Assembly (NCBI GenBank): GCA_001600455.1 | Contig: BCKC01000011.1 | Span: forward strand, 272,773 to 336,772 | Origin: Endocalyx cinctus | Lineage: Eukaryota > Ascomycota > Sordariomycetes > Amphisphaeriales > Apiosporaceae | Direction: 5' to 3' | DNA: 64,000 nucleotides | Shown here: piece after piece, positions 12,630 through 23,351 of the stretch | How the letters are laid out: each line of letters begins with the position of its first letter | Numbering within the stretch: position 1 is the first letter of the stretch | Notes under the pieces: model-generated | What the model was told of the DNA's origin: nothing | The model's input: the letters and a program-made list of their open reading frames with translations, nothing else | The model's database searches: none | Translations under genes and position numbers: made by a program

Positions 12630-13300
12630 GGTGGTGTGATGTATATTCCTGCATGACGGAAGTGATTTTCTGCAATAGGTGTGTCGTTGCCAACCACATC
12701 GACGCATCACTTCAAATACACCTTAAATTCGCGTCTAATAAAATCCTCATTTTCAGACTAAGTTTTCTTGATAAACTTCTTTAGTACGCCAAAATATTCT
12801 TCGATAGGGTTGAAGTCCGGAGAGTACGGCGAAAGAAACACGCACATTAAACCAGAACCTCTGCACATCTGCTGGATCTTTTCTGAATAGTTCCAGGAAG
12901 CATTATCCATAACGATTACAGATTTAGGCCCCGGATACCTGCCACAGTGGCGAAGTAGCTGCGCGATAAAGTCTTCAAACGATTCACTGTCAGTTGACCC
13001 TTGATATACTCCCCTTAACATGATACAATCCTGAGCGTATGCGAGAAGAATATGCCACCTTTTTCCACGGCCAAATTTGGTGACCTAGACGAGTGAGGTC
13101 CCCTTAGGTGACCACCCCCAACGTCGATGGTCAACCCTTCTATCACAACCAGATTCATCAACAAAGACAAGTTGGTAAGATTTATATCTAGAAATTGTAT
13201 GAAGATGAAAACCTCGAAAGTCCTCACCTCGTTGTTGAGCGATACGACGAATGGTCGTTCTCGTCCAGCCTATTGATTATAGGGCCCGACCGATTGATGT
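12630..13300 (-). pseudogene. Tc1/mariner-type DD34E transposase, decayed
   Basis: Fragments in order on the minus strand: helix-turn-helix TIRRIAQQR, then LVFVDESGCDRR (first Asp), WSPKGTSLV followed by a TAG, KFGRGKRWHILLAYAQD, and QGSTDSESFEDFIAQLLRHC. Next come VMDNASWN (second Asp) and SPYSPDFNPIEEYF (Glu), then after a frameshift CVDVVG and ENHFRHAG. The second Asp and the Glu are 34 residues apart, giving DD34E. The layout matches the common fungal DDE_3 family. At least one in-frame stop, one frameshift and loss of the N-terminus show it is dead. Terminal inverted repeats were not found. Confidence 0.9.
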
Positions 13301-14059
13301 TTCTGATACCTTTATCTCATACTTATTATTAAGCTTGGTCACTAAGTTACAACTTTGGCTACTTCACTTGACTCTCGTGCTTATATTTGTTAAACAGGAT
13401 GGCAGGACGGGCGATTTCCAGCTCTCGGGAACGAGAAGCTGGCGATAACTGAGGGCGGCCATAAAGTTGTTATACGCCATCACAAGCGATCTTTGGTGGC
13501 GGCGGGCATGGATGTTCCAAGAGAACTACAGGGCGGGAAGTAATGACTTTGCTTATCTCGCACCGGCGTTCGTGGGAGCCACTCTAGGGAGATCAATTTA
13601 CGTGCTGCGAAGGCGGGGGCGGTTCTAATAACCTTCCCCAAAACAGAGGATACTTATTTCACAAGAAAGTCACAATTTATCTCACTTTCCAATAAAAGAT
13701 GGTGCTCAATGTGCCCAATGCGCTCTACTATAGGGCGTGCAGAGGCTGGCGAGGATGATCTGTTTGCAGAACTCTGATATTTTCGCGCACTAGCTCGAAC
13801 GTTCTTTACCATTTATTACTAACAAAGGGACTTTATTGTAACGTGGGCGTCTACGAAAGCGTTCAGATTCCCCCCGATACAGGGCCGGCAGACATGGGAA
13901 ATTATATTTACACTATTAGTTTGACGGGTTACCGACGCCCCTACAGACACCCATGCTTAATGTAGCCAAAAGTTCACCTTATCAAGGGTCCTATCAGATA
14001 CAATTTTATGTTAGGAAAAGTGATTTTGGATAAGCAAAGCAAAATGTAGTAGTCTATCG
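13301..14059. other. Gene-free transposon-flanked stretch
   Basis: No supportable gene. The left part may contain N-terminal transposase remains; the rest has no motif in any frame. Confidence 0.4.
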
Positions 14060-14260
14060 AGGTTTTCGGATCCTGAGTGAAAAGAATTTAAAGGTCAATA
14101 ATCCAGTGGGATACTATATCTTTCAGGAGGGACCGGATAGTTTTGGTTAGCTATGTTTTACTTTTAAGTGTCATGCTAGGGATTGGTTTCCCAACGAGTG
14201 CTACATAGCGGTATATGTGGATGACTTACTGCTGATCGGCGTATGGCTTTCATGATGAGA
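14060..14260 (+). pseudogene. Ty1/Copia reverse-transcriptase fragment
   Basis: Plus-strand translation gives NECYIAVYVDDLLLIG around 14195-14240, the catalytic YVDD box of Copia reverse transcriptase with its usual hydrophobic flanks. Upstream sequence in the same frame is broken by stops and downstream sequence loses similarity. It is a small decayed relic of a second LTR class. Confidence 0.75.
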
Positions 14261-14866
14261 TTATCATCCTTACCGTATGATAAGAGGCTACAACAATTAG
14301 CGACGGCAATATAATAGCTAAGCAGTTATTAGTAAAATAGACTTAAAAGTTGGACGAGTTATATAAATATACCCGGATTCCATCCATCGCTTAGTCGTTC
14401 TATTAATGTGCTCATCTAATAACCCGAGAAAGTCGGCGACTGTTAGCATAAATTCATCCGTAGACTTATTACTGAATAATATTCCGTGGGCCTTAACAAA
14501 AGCCAACTCGATAGGGCGTAGTCGTGAATTTTGACTTCCCTAAATACCCATAACTAGGTCAAACAGCGTCATTATGGACTCCCGTGCCGACGCGAATGGA
14601 ATGGGTACGCCAAGAGATTTTGTGCAATAAAATAATTGTTGGAGTGCATTAGGTCTTGCAAGTATAGCAAGATGGTGGTAGAGCCGCCCCGTGGTTGGTG
14701 CCTTGTCAGATGCTTTTGAATACCATTACCGAGATACCGAAGTCCAGACTTCTCGATCACGAATGTCGTCGTCCTTAATAGCCATCCTGAGTTATAAGAA
14801 ATAATCCCGAAATAGACTATCGTAGAATCATCCTAGGCAAAACTATCCTCCGGCTGTCTTAGCTAC
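14261..14866. other. Gene-free stretch beside a Copia relic
   Basis: Two short minus-strand open frames (14318-14506, 14572-14760) have no motifs and no start or splice context. Probably more degraded retroelement. Confidence 0.4.
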
Positions 14867-16250
14867 TCAAGCATATACGTGTTGTCGGTTCACACTCATG
14901 TCATCCAGTTGATGAAATTGCTCAGTTCCAGCCATTTCTGGAGGAGGGACGGGAAGTTCTAAAATCTCCGTATCCTCGAGTTCAGGTGGTGGTTGCCGTG
15001 GAACTTCATTTGCCGCTAACTCGGGCTTTTCATAGAGACCAGGTTCCAAACGCTTTTCCTCCCCACCAATATCATTGCCGGAGCGGGTTCTGTCGATGGA
15101 CATTAGCAAGACTATTTTGGATATCCTCCTTGGAAAAGGTAACTCACAATGTTGGGAGACAAGCGCAGACGATTAGGAGGCTAGCTTCAACCTCCTGAAG
15201 TATACTCAAATTGGCTTGATCAACTAGAGTCTATCAGTTATCTAGTTCTCAGAAATAACAAAAGACCGACCGCTTGTGATGACTACACTTACCTAATAAG
15301 TCCATACCGATCCAGACGTATACACGGATAGTCAAGTAGACTCGTGCGACATTGACGGCGATAATTCTGGCACCGTCTGCATTAGCAACCGAGAACTTTA
15401 GACAGTTTCGTCTCTAGGGTCACCTCACACAACTCCGAAAAAGATCGGTCCCCCAAGTAGTATCTTGGTTCGTACTGACGAAGTCTTAAACGTCCGGGCT
15501 CGGGTCGCCGATGGCAGAAAAATGATAACGTTCACGATCAGGTTTGCGATAACCAAAGCTATATTCAACGTGGATGTATCGTAACAATAACCCGACTCTC
15601 CAGAGGGCTCCCATCGATAGGAGATGGGGAGACAGAAAAAGAGGTTGCCGGCGAAGAAAGCTATCCCCCACGCGTACACAAGGAATAAAAAGAGCCTAGC
15701 GTATAAAGTAGGCAACGAATTATCGAGTACACGGCGGTAGTAGTACGCGATAGACAATCTCGTAAAAGTCACCGATGAGACCCATATTAATACGTCGGCG
15801 AATATAAAGTACTCTCCCACGATGTCATTAGTTGTTGAGCTGATTGAGAGTCTCTTCCTGATTGTTTACCTTGAAGGTCTGGATGAGCGTGTCAATTGTG
15901 ATATAGATTACACTAGAGCCGAGACCGCCTATTGTCGCGGCTGCGAAATTCAAATGTCAGCGGTATGATCGTCAGCGAAAGTTTTCCCTTCGCACTTACC
16001 TAGGATACTATTGACGGCATATCCAGTGGTGGACACCTATTTACTAGGGTCAGTCCTTTCCACGCCATATTTATTATACAATGAGGGCAGGAGAGATACT
16101 TACCAAGGCTAAAACGATGATATAATCATCGATTGACAATTTCGAAGCTGGGGGAAGTCGGACTTTTAGCCTGAGAGCGACAGAAATAACAGCGATGAGA
16201 GAAAAGATAATTGAAGTAGCGATAACGCCATTGGCTAGTGAAGACGCCAT
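14867..16250 (-). CDS. Fungal rhodopsin-domain membrane protein, two exon junctions unresolved
   Basis: Exon-like blocks on the minus strand: 16250-16104 (MASSLANG; SIDDYII hallmark), 16038-16000, 15940-15870 (ATIGGLGSS), 15811-15429 (helices 3 to 5; CLPISYRWEP), 15366-15293, 15194-15148 (VCACLPTL) and 15089-14867 (hydrophilic, proline-rich tail). Order and helices match the fungal rhodopsin-domain family, as for 10851-12198, but the two are not close copies. Four junctions keep frame with GT-AG sites. Two, between the first and second blocks and between the fifth and sixth, are off by one base with every canonical site tested. Either the splicing differs from this model or two indels have inactivated the gene. 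Confidence 0.6.
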
Positions 16251-17370
16251 TGGTATCAGGGGTAAGAAGTCGTAACTAGAGGCGAGATACCGACGGTGAT
16301 GTGGAACAAGCTTCGCGACGTTCAATTAACGTTATTTTATCCAGTTTTTTTTTTCCTCTTTCCATCAAACTCAAAAAGAGAATCGCGAGAAGATAGTTTT
16401 TAGATTCAAACCCAAACAAATAGGAACCGTAAACTTTGCTTTCTTCCCCTGCAACACCTCTGCCGAGGTTTACTTTGTTAGCATAGTACTTAGACCAATC
16501 AGTAATCTGTTAATATCTATAGTGCGCTTTTGTCGGATACAAAACCTGCAAACCCACCGCCGGCTCACGCTACTATTTTAGGTCTTCTGAATATTGTAGC
16601 CGAAATCCCAGACCCAAGAGCCTGTATCCTTCGTTCGTTCGCTCCAGAGGTACCCTGGGAAGAGGCGGGAAAGCCTCTTTTCGCTTTCGGTAGTCGTCGG
16701 TGATTTGGGAGGACCTGGTTCGGCCATAGAAGTAAGATAGCGATGGCGATAAATAACTGGGAAAAAACGGCATGTCTGAAGCCTGGGATATAATGAAACC
16801 TGACTAAAGTTTTATGGACTGCCAGGCCCAGGGGTCCCTGAGACCCCTAAGCTTAAAAAAGGCACGAGCCATATTAAATTCCTAGTAATATTTATAAACA
16901 ATTGCCGGAATAGGCAATTCACGGGCCTTTTGTCAACTTGGCCAACTTGTCAATCCAATCTGTAGTATATGTTGATATTGGGTTGGGTTGGCGCTAAGTG
17001 GTTCTCACGATATTGACATTGGATTGGGTTGGGTTGGCCAACATTGTTGGCCAACGACGTTGGGCAGTTGGGTTGATAGGAGCCTTGCCTCCAAATATGA
17101 CGTCTCTTAGTCCAAGATATGGTATGCACTACCGTTAACTGTCTAGGGAAACTTTCCATATTTGACGAGAGGGTGCGTATGTGGGTATCCGTACAGCAAA
17201 AAATACAATAGATAACACTGTGTAACACTGCCCCCGAAGTAGGAATAGAGGAGGAAAGTGAATTTATATAGATCCATACATAAACAGGCCTGTAGAGAGT
17301 TGAATGAGTTAGCCCAATCTTAACAAGATTATTCTTATCCTGAGCGTCTTTGTATAAGCTGCTTGTAAAG
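16251..17370. other. Intergenic region with TTGGG-rich and palindromic sequence
   Basis: No supportable plus-strand gene. From 16950 to 17070 the DNA is rich in TTGGGT and CCAA units and contains a 10-bp perfect palindrome (17034-17054). The last few hundred bases are presumed promoter of the dehydrogenase at 17371. Confidence 0.5.
17034..17054. repeat. 10-bp perfect inverted repeat in TTGGG-rich block
   Basis: TTGGCCAACA and its exact reverse complement are separated by one T. It lies 317 bp upstream of the dehydrogenase start. It could be a dimeric transcription-factor site; no factor is assigned. Confidence 0.7.
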
Positions 17371-18383
17371 ATGACCATCTGGGAAGGACGTGTGGTAAGC
17401 AATTCTATTAGTCCCACTTTGCACCATGTCATGTCAGGTCTCACAAGTCTAACATCATATATGCTTTCCCACATGTAGATAGCCATCCCCGGGGCTGCCT
17501 CGGGTATGGGACTTGCGACAGCCCAGATACTAGCTGAGAAGGCTGCCGTGATATCATTGGCAGACATAAACGCAGAAGCGGTCAAACACGCAGCATTATC
17601 CCTACCCAGCGGTGAGAAGCACATGTACACCGTCGTGGATGTGCGCGACAGCAAGTCCGTGCACGCCTGGATCGAATCTACTATCAAGAATCTTGGCAAG
17701 CTCGACGGCGCCGTGAACATGGCAGGCGTCATATCCCCTACCGTCTCCGTTCCCGAGATAGACGAGAAGACCTGGGATTTCAACTTCTCCGTCAACACGA
17801 AGGGCGTGTTTATGTGTTTACAGGCCCAAATCAAGGCCATGAATCCCAAGGGAAGCATAGTGAGTGAAAATTCATAAACTTTTGAAATAATAATAATAAT
17901 ATATATGCACACCCAATGCTAAACACCCATACTTTTTCTCCCCCTTTGCTTGTTTACAGGTCTCTGCAGCGAGCGTCTTCGGCCAGTTTGGTGCCCCTGG
18001 GAATGCGGCCTATTGTGCTAGCAAAGCGGCCGTGATCAGCTTGACGAGAACAGCTGCCAAAGAAATTGGACATCTGCGGATCATCAGCATTTCTCCCGGT
18101 AAGGCATTTATCATTCATATATGAATTTTAATCACCCCATAGTGCTTTCTGCCTCGTCCTTCGCTAACTTCACATTAAAAAAAAAAAAAAACCAGGGTCC
18201 GTAAATACTCCCATGTCCGCGGGAGAAGACCCGGGGGACGTAGGGTGGGGGCTCCGGGTCACGGCGCTTAAACGGAGGGCTGAACCCGTTGAGGTCGCTC
18301 GCGTAATTGAATTCCTGCTTAGTGACGAGACGTCTTTCGTTACTGGGACGGTTTATAATGTTGACGGCGGATGGGTGTGTTAG
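17371..18383 (+). CDS. Classical short-chain dehydrogenase/reductase (243 aa)
   Basis: Four exons (17371-17394, 17479-17859, 17960-18098, 18196-18383) join in frame to 243 residues. The 24-bp first exon (MTIWEGRV) places a beta-strand before the dinucleotide loop, which supports this start. The fold follows: PGAASGMG cofactor loop (residues 12-19), LADIN at the end of beta 2, NMAG, and the triad Ser140, Tyr153 and Lys157 (YCASK), ending TGTVYNVDGGW. Length and layout fit classical NAD(P)-dependent SDRs that oxidise or reduce alcohols or ketones. The loop normally starts TG; here a Pro replaces the Thr. The acidic LAD after beta 2 suggests NAD rather than NADP. Substrate is unknown. Intron 3 ends in a run of about 16 A before CCAG. 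Confidence 0.88.
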
Positions 18384-19376
18384 TTCTTTACTTATACCAG
18401 ATATATATATATATATTTATCCTAGAGATAACTATGGTTTATGAATAACTATGGTTTATGAATTAGTTACCGCATTGACCAAGCCGAAAACTCGTCGTAA
18501 GGCCCGCACGAATTCACCTTGAAGCACCCGTTGCTGGACGAGAGCTCATCAACGGAGCCCGACTGTTAGCGATAACAGCTTAGGAGATCCCAATCTACCC
18601 ATCGGCAAGGAACCGCCCACCAGTCCGCAACAAACGGTCAACTGTAGAGTCCCGATTGATAGGTCGACCAAAGTGGCTAAATCCTCCCCAGACGCAGTAT
18701 ACAACATAGACATCCATATTATCCGGGGTGACGGTAGCCTCGATGTCAATCTCCCTGTGCCACATATGTCCGACGAGGGGGTTTTGGCCACATATAATCC
18801 GAGTAGCCATTACCTACAAGCCTCCGGGAGCGATTCGTCGGAAAAAGTTTTTACTTTCTGTTGAATGTCCAAGATCGACAGGTCGCCCCACACACTTGTA
18901 TATAGTTCCCCGCGTGCTTAGCACATCTAGTTCTGCTGAAAAAAGGGCCACAACACTTACTTTTTGTCACATCCGGCTTAAGCCCCGAGTCTACCGTCAT
19001 CGTCGCCTGCTCACTGATTTATTCCTTTCTCCTCTTGTTTTTACAGATCTTATTTTGATTATCATGGGACGAGTATGGCTTATTAGTGTCGGACAAAATA
19101 AATTATTCCATACTCCCTAGGCTACCTGAGGATTCCGAATATGTATAGTTTAATTCATGAATGTATAGGTCTCGACTCACCTTCAGACTATATGCTAACT
19201 GCTGAGTCATCATCTGATGTTATATATGCAAGATGTATGATAAGAACGAAAGTCAGGTTTGTTTAAATTGGAAGCCGAGAGTCTAAGGTAAATACTGACT
19301 AGATACAAAAGAAACACCATGCTTATGCACTCCTACCATTCCGGGGCCGTTCAAGGACAAGACTACTGGTGATCTG
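18384..19376. other. Gene-free region
   Basis: Overlapping open frames on both strands between 18549 and 19120 show no recognisable motif. A short TA microsatellite follows the dehydrogenase stop. Nothing supportable. Confidence 0.4.
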
Positions 19377-20806
19377 TTAAGCAAACACCGTATGTATCCT
19401 CAATTCCTTTGCCGAACTCGACATACTCAATCCATCATAGGCGTCTATATCCATACTGTTCTCCTCTGTAACAGTACTACTAAACCCATCAACCGTTTGC
19501 ATGACAACAGTTGTCTTCTGGATACCACCATTTTTATGTGTTATTCTATTAGGCACCTCGATTCCATCACCGCTCCCCAAGGCTACACCATGCGTGCTGT
19601 GCGCAAATTTATACGGATCATTGGCTCCGCGGATAATAGCGTCGAAAGTATTATCTGCTCTTTTAGGGCAGGCATGGCTGTCGCTGCGCTTGGACTTGGT
19701 TGATTTTTGGCCAATATTTGACAAGTTATAATTAGAAACGTTGGAGGTTTGGACAACCTTAGCAATCAAGTAAGCCATATTCATTTCGATATGCAACTTG
19801 ACAGCATATGCCACGGACTGGAATGGAAGGTAACTTGATTTGGAGAAAGAAGAATTAGCCAATAATTAGAAACTAAGTTCCGAGAGAGGTTNAGCTTANA
19901 GTAAGTCATTAGGGAGTGACATAAGTCCAATTAACATGATCTGGTGACAAAAGATCAGCTTTTACGGCCTGTAAGTCAATAATAACTGCTTCTATTTCGA
20001 CTTACATCAGTGGAAATAGACACTATAACCATGCNAATGTTAAATCGAAACAAGGGGACATATTTGGTGAGGCCAGCGGTAATCAACTGATCGCGGACCA
20101 GGTAAATAAAATAGAGGTTCAAGATTAGATCAAGTAATAGGAATATGACCTTCTCGATGCGGTCCCATACCGCATTAATCTTTATCCACATCGGACTAAT
20201 TTCCAATCGAGCTGGAATCCATATAATATAAACGCTAATATTTATAACGGTCATTATAATAAAAATCACTAACTTAAGTTGTCGAGCCCGTTGCGTTACT
20301 AAAATTAAGAGAGAGAGTCGGTTGGCGATGATTTGTACGATGAGCTGAGACTGAAAGACCCAAAGCGTCACTAGTTTTGTAAAGAGTCAGCCCAGCTATA
20401 ACACAAAGACAGGCAAGAATAATCGAGTAATATTGAAAATAAGGAGTGACTTCTCTTACATATAAGAAACCATAACCAAAAGCTACAAATTATAATGACA
20501 TTAGCTTGCGATATTCTAGTCAACTATCAATCTAACCACCACTTACCTTGTTTGAATGATATCCCGAAGATAAAGGAAACTAACAACCGCAAAGGCGTTG
20601 TTAGCTAACCAATGGCCCCATATCATCCAGAAATAAGCATTCACATGGCGTGACCTGTTTATGCAATGCTGAGACTGTCTAATTGCCTTCGAAATCGAAA
20701 ATATAGCGAGGGCGATCGTGATGCCAAGAAATATACTAGCAATCATGACCTCAGTCTCAGTCAAGGGCTCCTTCTTGAAGTGCTCTGGAACAAGAAAACC
20801 TGTCAT
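19377..20806 (-). CDS. Multi-pass membrane protein, copy B (five exons, 381 aa)
   Basis: Inverted paralogue of 5988-7544. Exons 20806-20547, 20482-20460, 20370-20006, 19940-19900 and 19833-19377 have lengths 260, 23, 365, 41 and 457; the first four are identical in length to copy A. The start MTGFLVPEHFKKEP aligns with MPGLLVPAHFKKEP, so an in-frame upstream Met near 20983 is not favoured. Helices are conserved (WGHWLANNAFAVVSFLYL, IFLLLDLILNLYFIYLV), while the cytoplasmic tail diverges more. Exon 1 is roughly 80 percent identical by eye. An ambiguous base falls on the first nucleotide of the intron 4 donor (19899) and another inside exon 3 (20035), so the reference is uncertain at a functional site. 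Function unknown. Confidence 0.78.
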
Positions 20807-21364
20807 ATTTACGGATAAGGTTGTATCCCGGCAGTGAGGAAATAATAGAATAGGTTCCATATATAAGGGTGGAAATAGGGCCTGCTCTATTTTGTAACTA
20901 TAGTCCCCGCAGAATTGCGAGAGAAAAGCCGACTTATTATTGATGGCACCGTTATACATATATGAGATAACTAAGAGCTTCATTCGAGGGTCGATGAGCT
21001 TAATATATACATAGACAGGATGGATTTAATCGACCGACTGTCATCATCGGTTGACTTTGTCAAAGTCTGATATATGTCAGGTAATCGACATTTAACAAGT
21101 TCTTGGAGAGGTTGATCGTTGCCAGAGAAGTATAAGATGATAAACCACTAATTAAAGATCTACAGCCTTGAACAAGAAAAAATGTGCTGATCGATTCAAC
21201 AGCCTCGCTAGTTAGTTTCCTTCTTGTACATATGTAAAGTAATAACTTCCATGTATAGTTATTGGAATATCTAAGTAATAAGGTATAACATAAAGATCAC
21301 GGGTAGGCTTTGAGGGATTGTTTAAGAATTAAATTCGCAGGTTCTTTTAGCTTCAAACCTAATA
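20807..21364. other. Promoter side of membrane-protein copy B
   Basis: AT-rich with no gene. Contains the presumed promoter of copy B and the downstream flank of the acetyltransferase fragment. Confidence 0.4.
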
Positions 21365-21665
21365 TTAGCAAAAATGCGGAGAAACTCGTTGAACTCGTTC
21401 AACTTCGACGACAACCCCTTTCCCGACACGACTGACTGGAGACGTCACGAGATCGGCAGGCTTTCTTGGGGATAGAATATCTTGAAAGAGCTGGGAGCGT
21501 TCGGACGCAGAAACTCCAGTGATAGGACTTGCTGAGGTATTAAATCGCCAACATGCGGTACTGCATTTATCACGCTCCAGACGCAACTCTTGATCGAAAG
21601 GGGAGTACGGTTTTCCCGCCAGCATCTCCTCTTTCTGTGTCTTCCGAGGTCCCGTTAAATATACG
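21365..21665 (-). pseudogene. N-terminal fragment of a maltose/galactoside O-acetyltransferase-like protein
   Basis: Minus-strand translation gives KTQKEEMLAGKPYSPFDQEL, then ERDKCSTACWRFN, matching the Mac domain that precedes the left-handed beta-helix of NodL/LacA-type acetyltransferases. It continues to VGKGVVVE, where the hexapeptide region should begin, then loses similarity and stops. The catalytic hexapeptide repeats are missing, so this is a truncated gene. An open frame upstream to 21853 is proline-rich and unassigned. Confidence 0.7.
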
Positions 21666-22077
21666 GGAGACACGGTAAGTGGACTTGCGACTAGGAAACT
21701 AATATTGGGTTGCGGATGGACTGGGATCGGATGTAGTAGGGATATTGGAGGCGACCTTTCTGGAGGGAATCGACTTGAGTAATGTTTATCTGTAGGATGG
21801 CGCTGGGTAATATATAGAGTAAGTTTTGTGCAGCATGGTAGGGAAAAAAGCAACCTACAGGATTTCGCTGAAGAGAAATATTGCCATTATAGTTAGAGAA
21901 AACAGGCCGAGAAAGGGTGTGGCAAGGCGCTGTAGCGCTAGCGTTAATGGAAGGCGAATGGGTACTTGCGAGCCCAAGTTCCAATTTATCCCCCATGTTT
22001 CAGATAGTGAAGGAATAGAACTTTAACAAACAGTCACTACCGGGAGGAACCAGATTAATATAATATTATACACAAAG

Positions 22078-22134
<57 letters not shown>

Positions 22135-23351
22135 CCTCCCAACCAACCTCGTGCTTCCCTTATACCCTGGCCGGACAATTTGAGATCGCTCTTAACCCCT
22201 CCCTTATCTCACCCTGTTACATGCATGTAGGATATGCCTTTCTCATTTGCGTAGCCATTCTCTATTCAATATCGGGACTCAACGAGGCGCCACTCGCTAA
22301 TTAACAGGATGTCCTAGTAGGGGATGCTATGTCCTTGTTTTTATTCGGGCATTTTTTAATTAATTCATATTCATATTTAACTTTATAAACCAATGAAATA
22401 TTTACAATATGGAAAACCTCTTCTGATAGCTTTGGTGCGGCTACTATTAAAAGAAACGTACCCCTCCCTAAATTAACACCACTATCTCTGGGGTTCCGAA
22501 TATTTCTGATTGTTCTAGCTAACTAAGAGGGAACCCCTCTTTAGGCTATGTATACTACCTAGTCAATGCTGAGTCTAGGGCTACTTTGGACAGCAAGGCC
22601 CATTCCGGAGGCTCAGTTCCAGATGCGCAGCCGGAAGAGAAAGCACAAATTTCGTATCGATGCTTGACCTAATCCTTGGGATTTACATCTGGGACGCGCT
22701 GTACAAGTCGACCGACCTCCTGACCTCTAACCCTGGACCCACAAGTGCCAGATAAGAGCCACAGAGTGACCGATTCAGAAACCCCAACCGATATTGATGG
22801 GGACAGACAGTCTCAAGCACCAAATAGCTTCGGCCTCGAACTAATACTCGTTCCTCAGACGCCTCAAAACCGGCAGCGCAATGTCACGGCAAAAATCAAC
22901 ACGCAGGTATAAGCTGGAGCTAAGTGAAGGGGCTGAACTGAAACATGAGCATGGGGGGTTTGATGTGATCCGCTAAGTGCGGAAGCCTCCTGCACGTGAA
23001 ATGGCCAAGTCCAAACCTCGCTCTCCCGACAGTATTACACCGAAGGTCACGGAAAACGGGCATGAGTGGTAGGTACCACAAAGGGAAAGTGAGAAGCAGG
23101 CTCAACGAGGAACATAGGCATCCAATATTAGTAATAAAAACTCAGAGGTACAATAAATACGCCGTACTCTTAGCAGTAGACATCTCACAGGTCTGCCAGT
23201 GGGTCCCCTGGCCGTGCTCTTTATAGGTCATCACCATCACATTCCCAACGGAAGTCTACGTCAATTTGCTGATTGCCGTGATTCTTAACCGTACTGCCTC
23301 TACCCCTATTATGTTGTTAGCTGTTTGTAATAGGTTAATAAGGGTTAAATG
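21666..23351. other. Gene-free stretch with long poly-C run
   Basis: No supportable gene. It contains the poly-C run listed separately, an AT-rich block at 22320-22400 and a moderately GC-rich block at 22560-23230 with broken frames that could not be assigned. Confidence 0.4.
22079..22131. repeat. 53-bp uninterrupted poly-C
   Basis: Fifty-three consecutive C, followed by TCCCCTCCC. Such a run is very rare in a fungal genome and close to the limit of most sequencing methods, so its true length is uncertain. Confidence 0.95.

Noticed and set aside
16950..17070. TTGGG-rich tract as a telomere or subtelomere remnant
   Set aside because: Fungal telomeres are usually TTAGGG; units here are irregular and not arrayed.
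16950..17912. 320-codon minus-strand open frame
   Set aside because: It lies antisense to exon 2 of the dehydrogenase, whose plus-strand frame has all family motifs and proper introns; the antisense product has no motif.
18549..19120. Overlapping open frames on both strands
   Set aside because: No recognisable domain in any frame and no splice-supported continuation.
20807..20983. In-frame N-terminal extension of membrane-protein copy B
   Set aside because: Copy A starts at the position equivalent to 20806 and has no similar extension.
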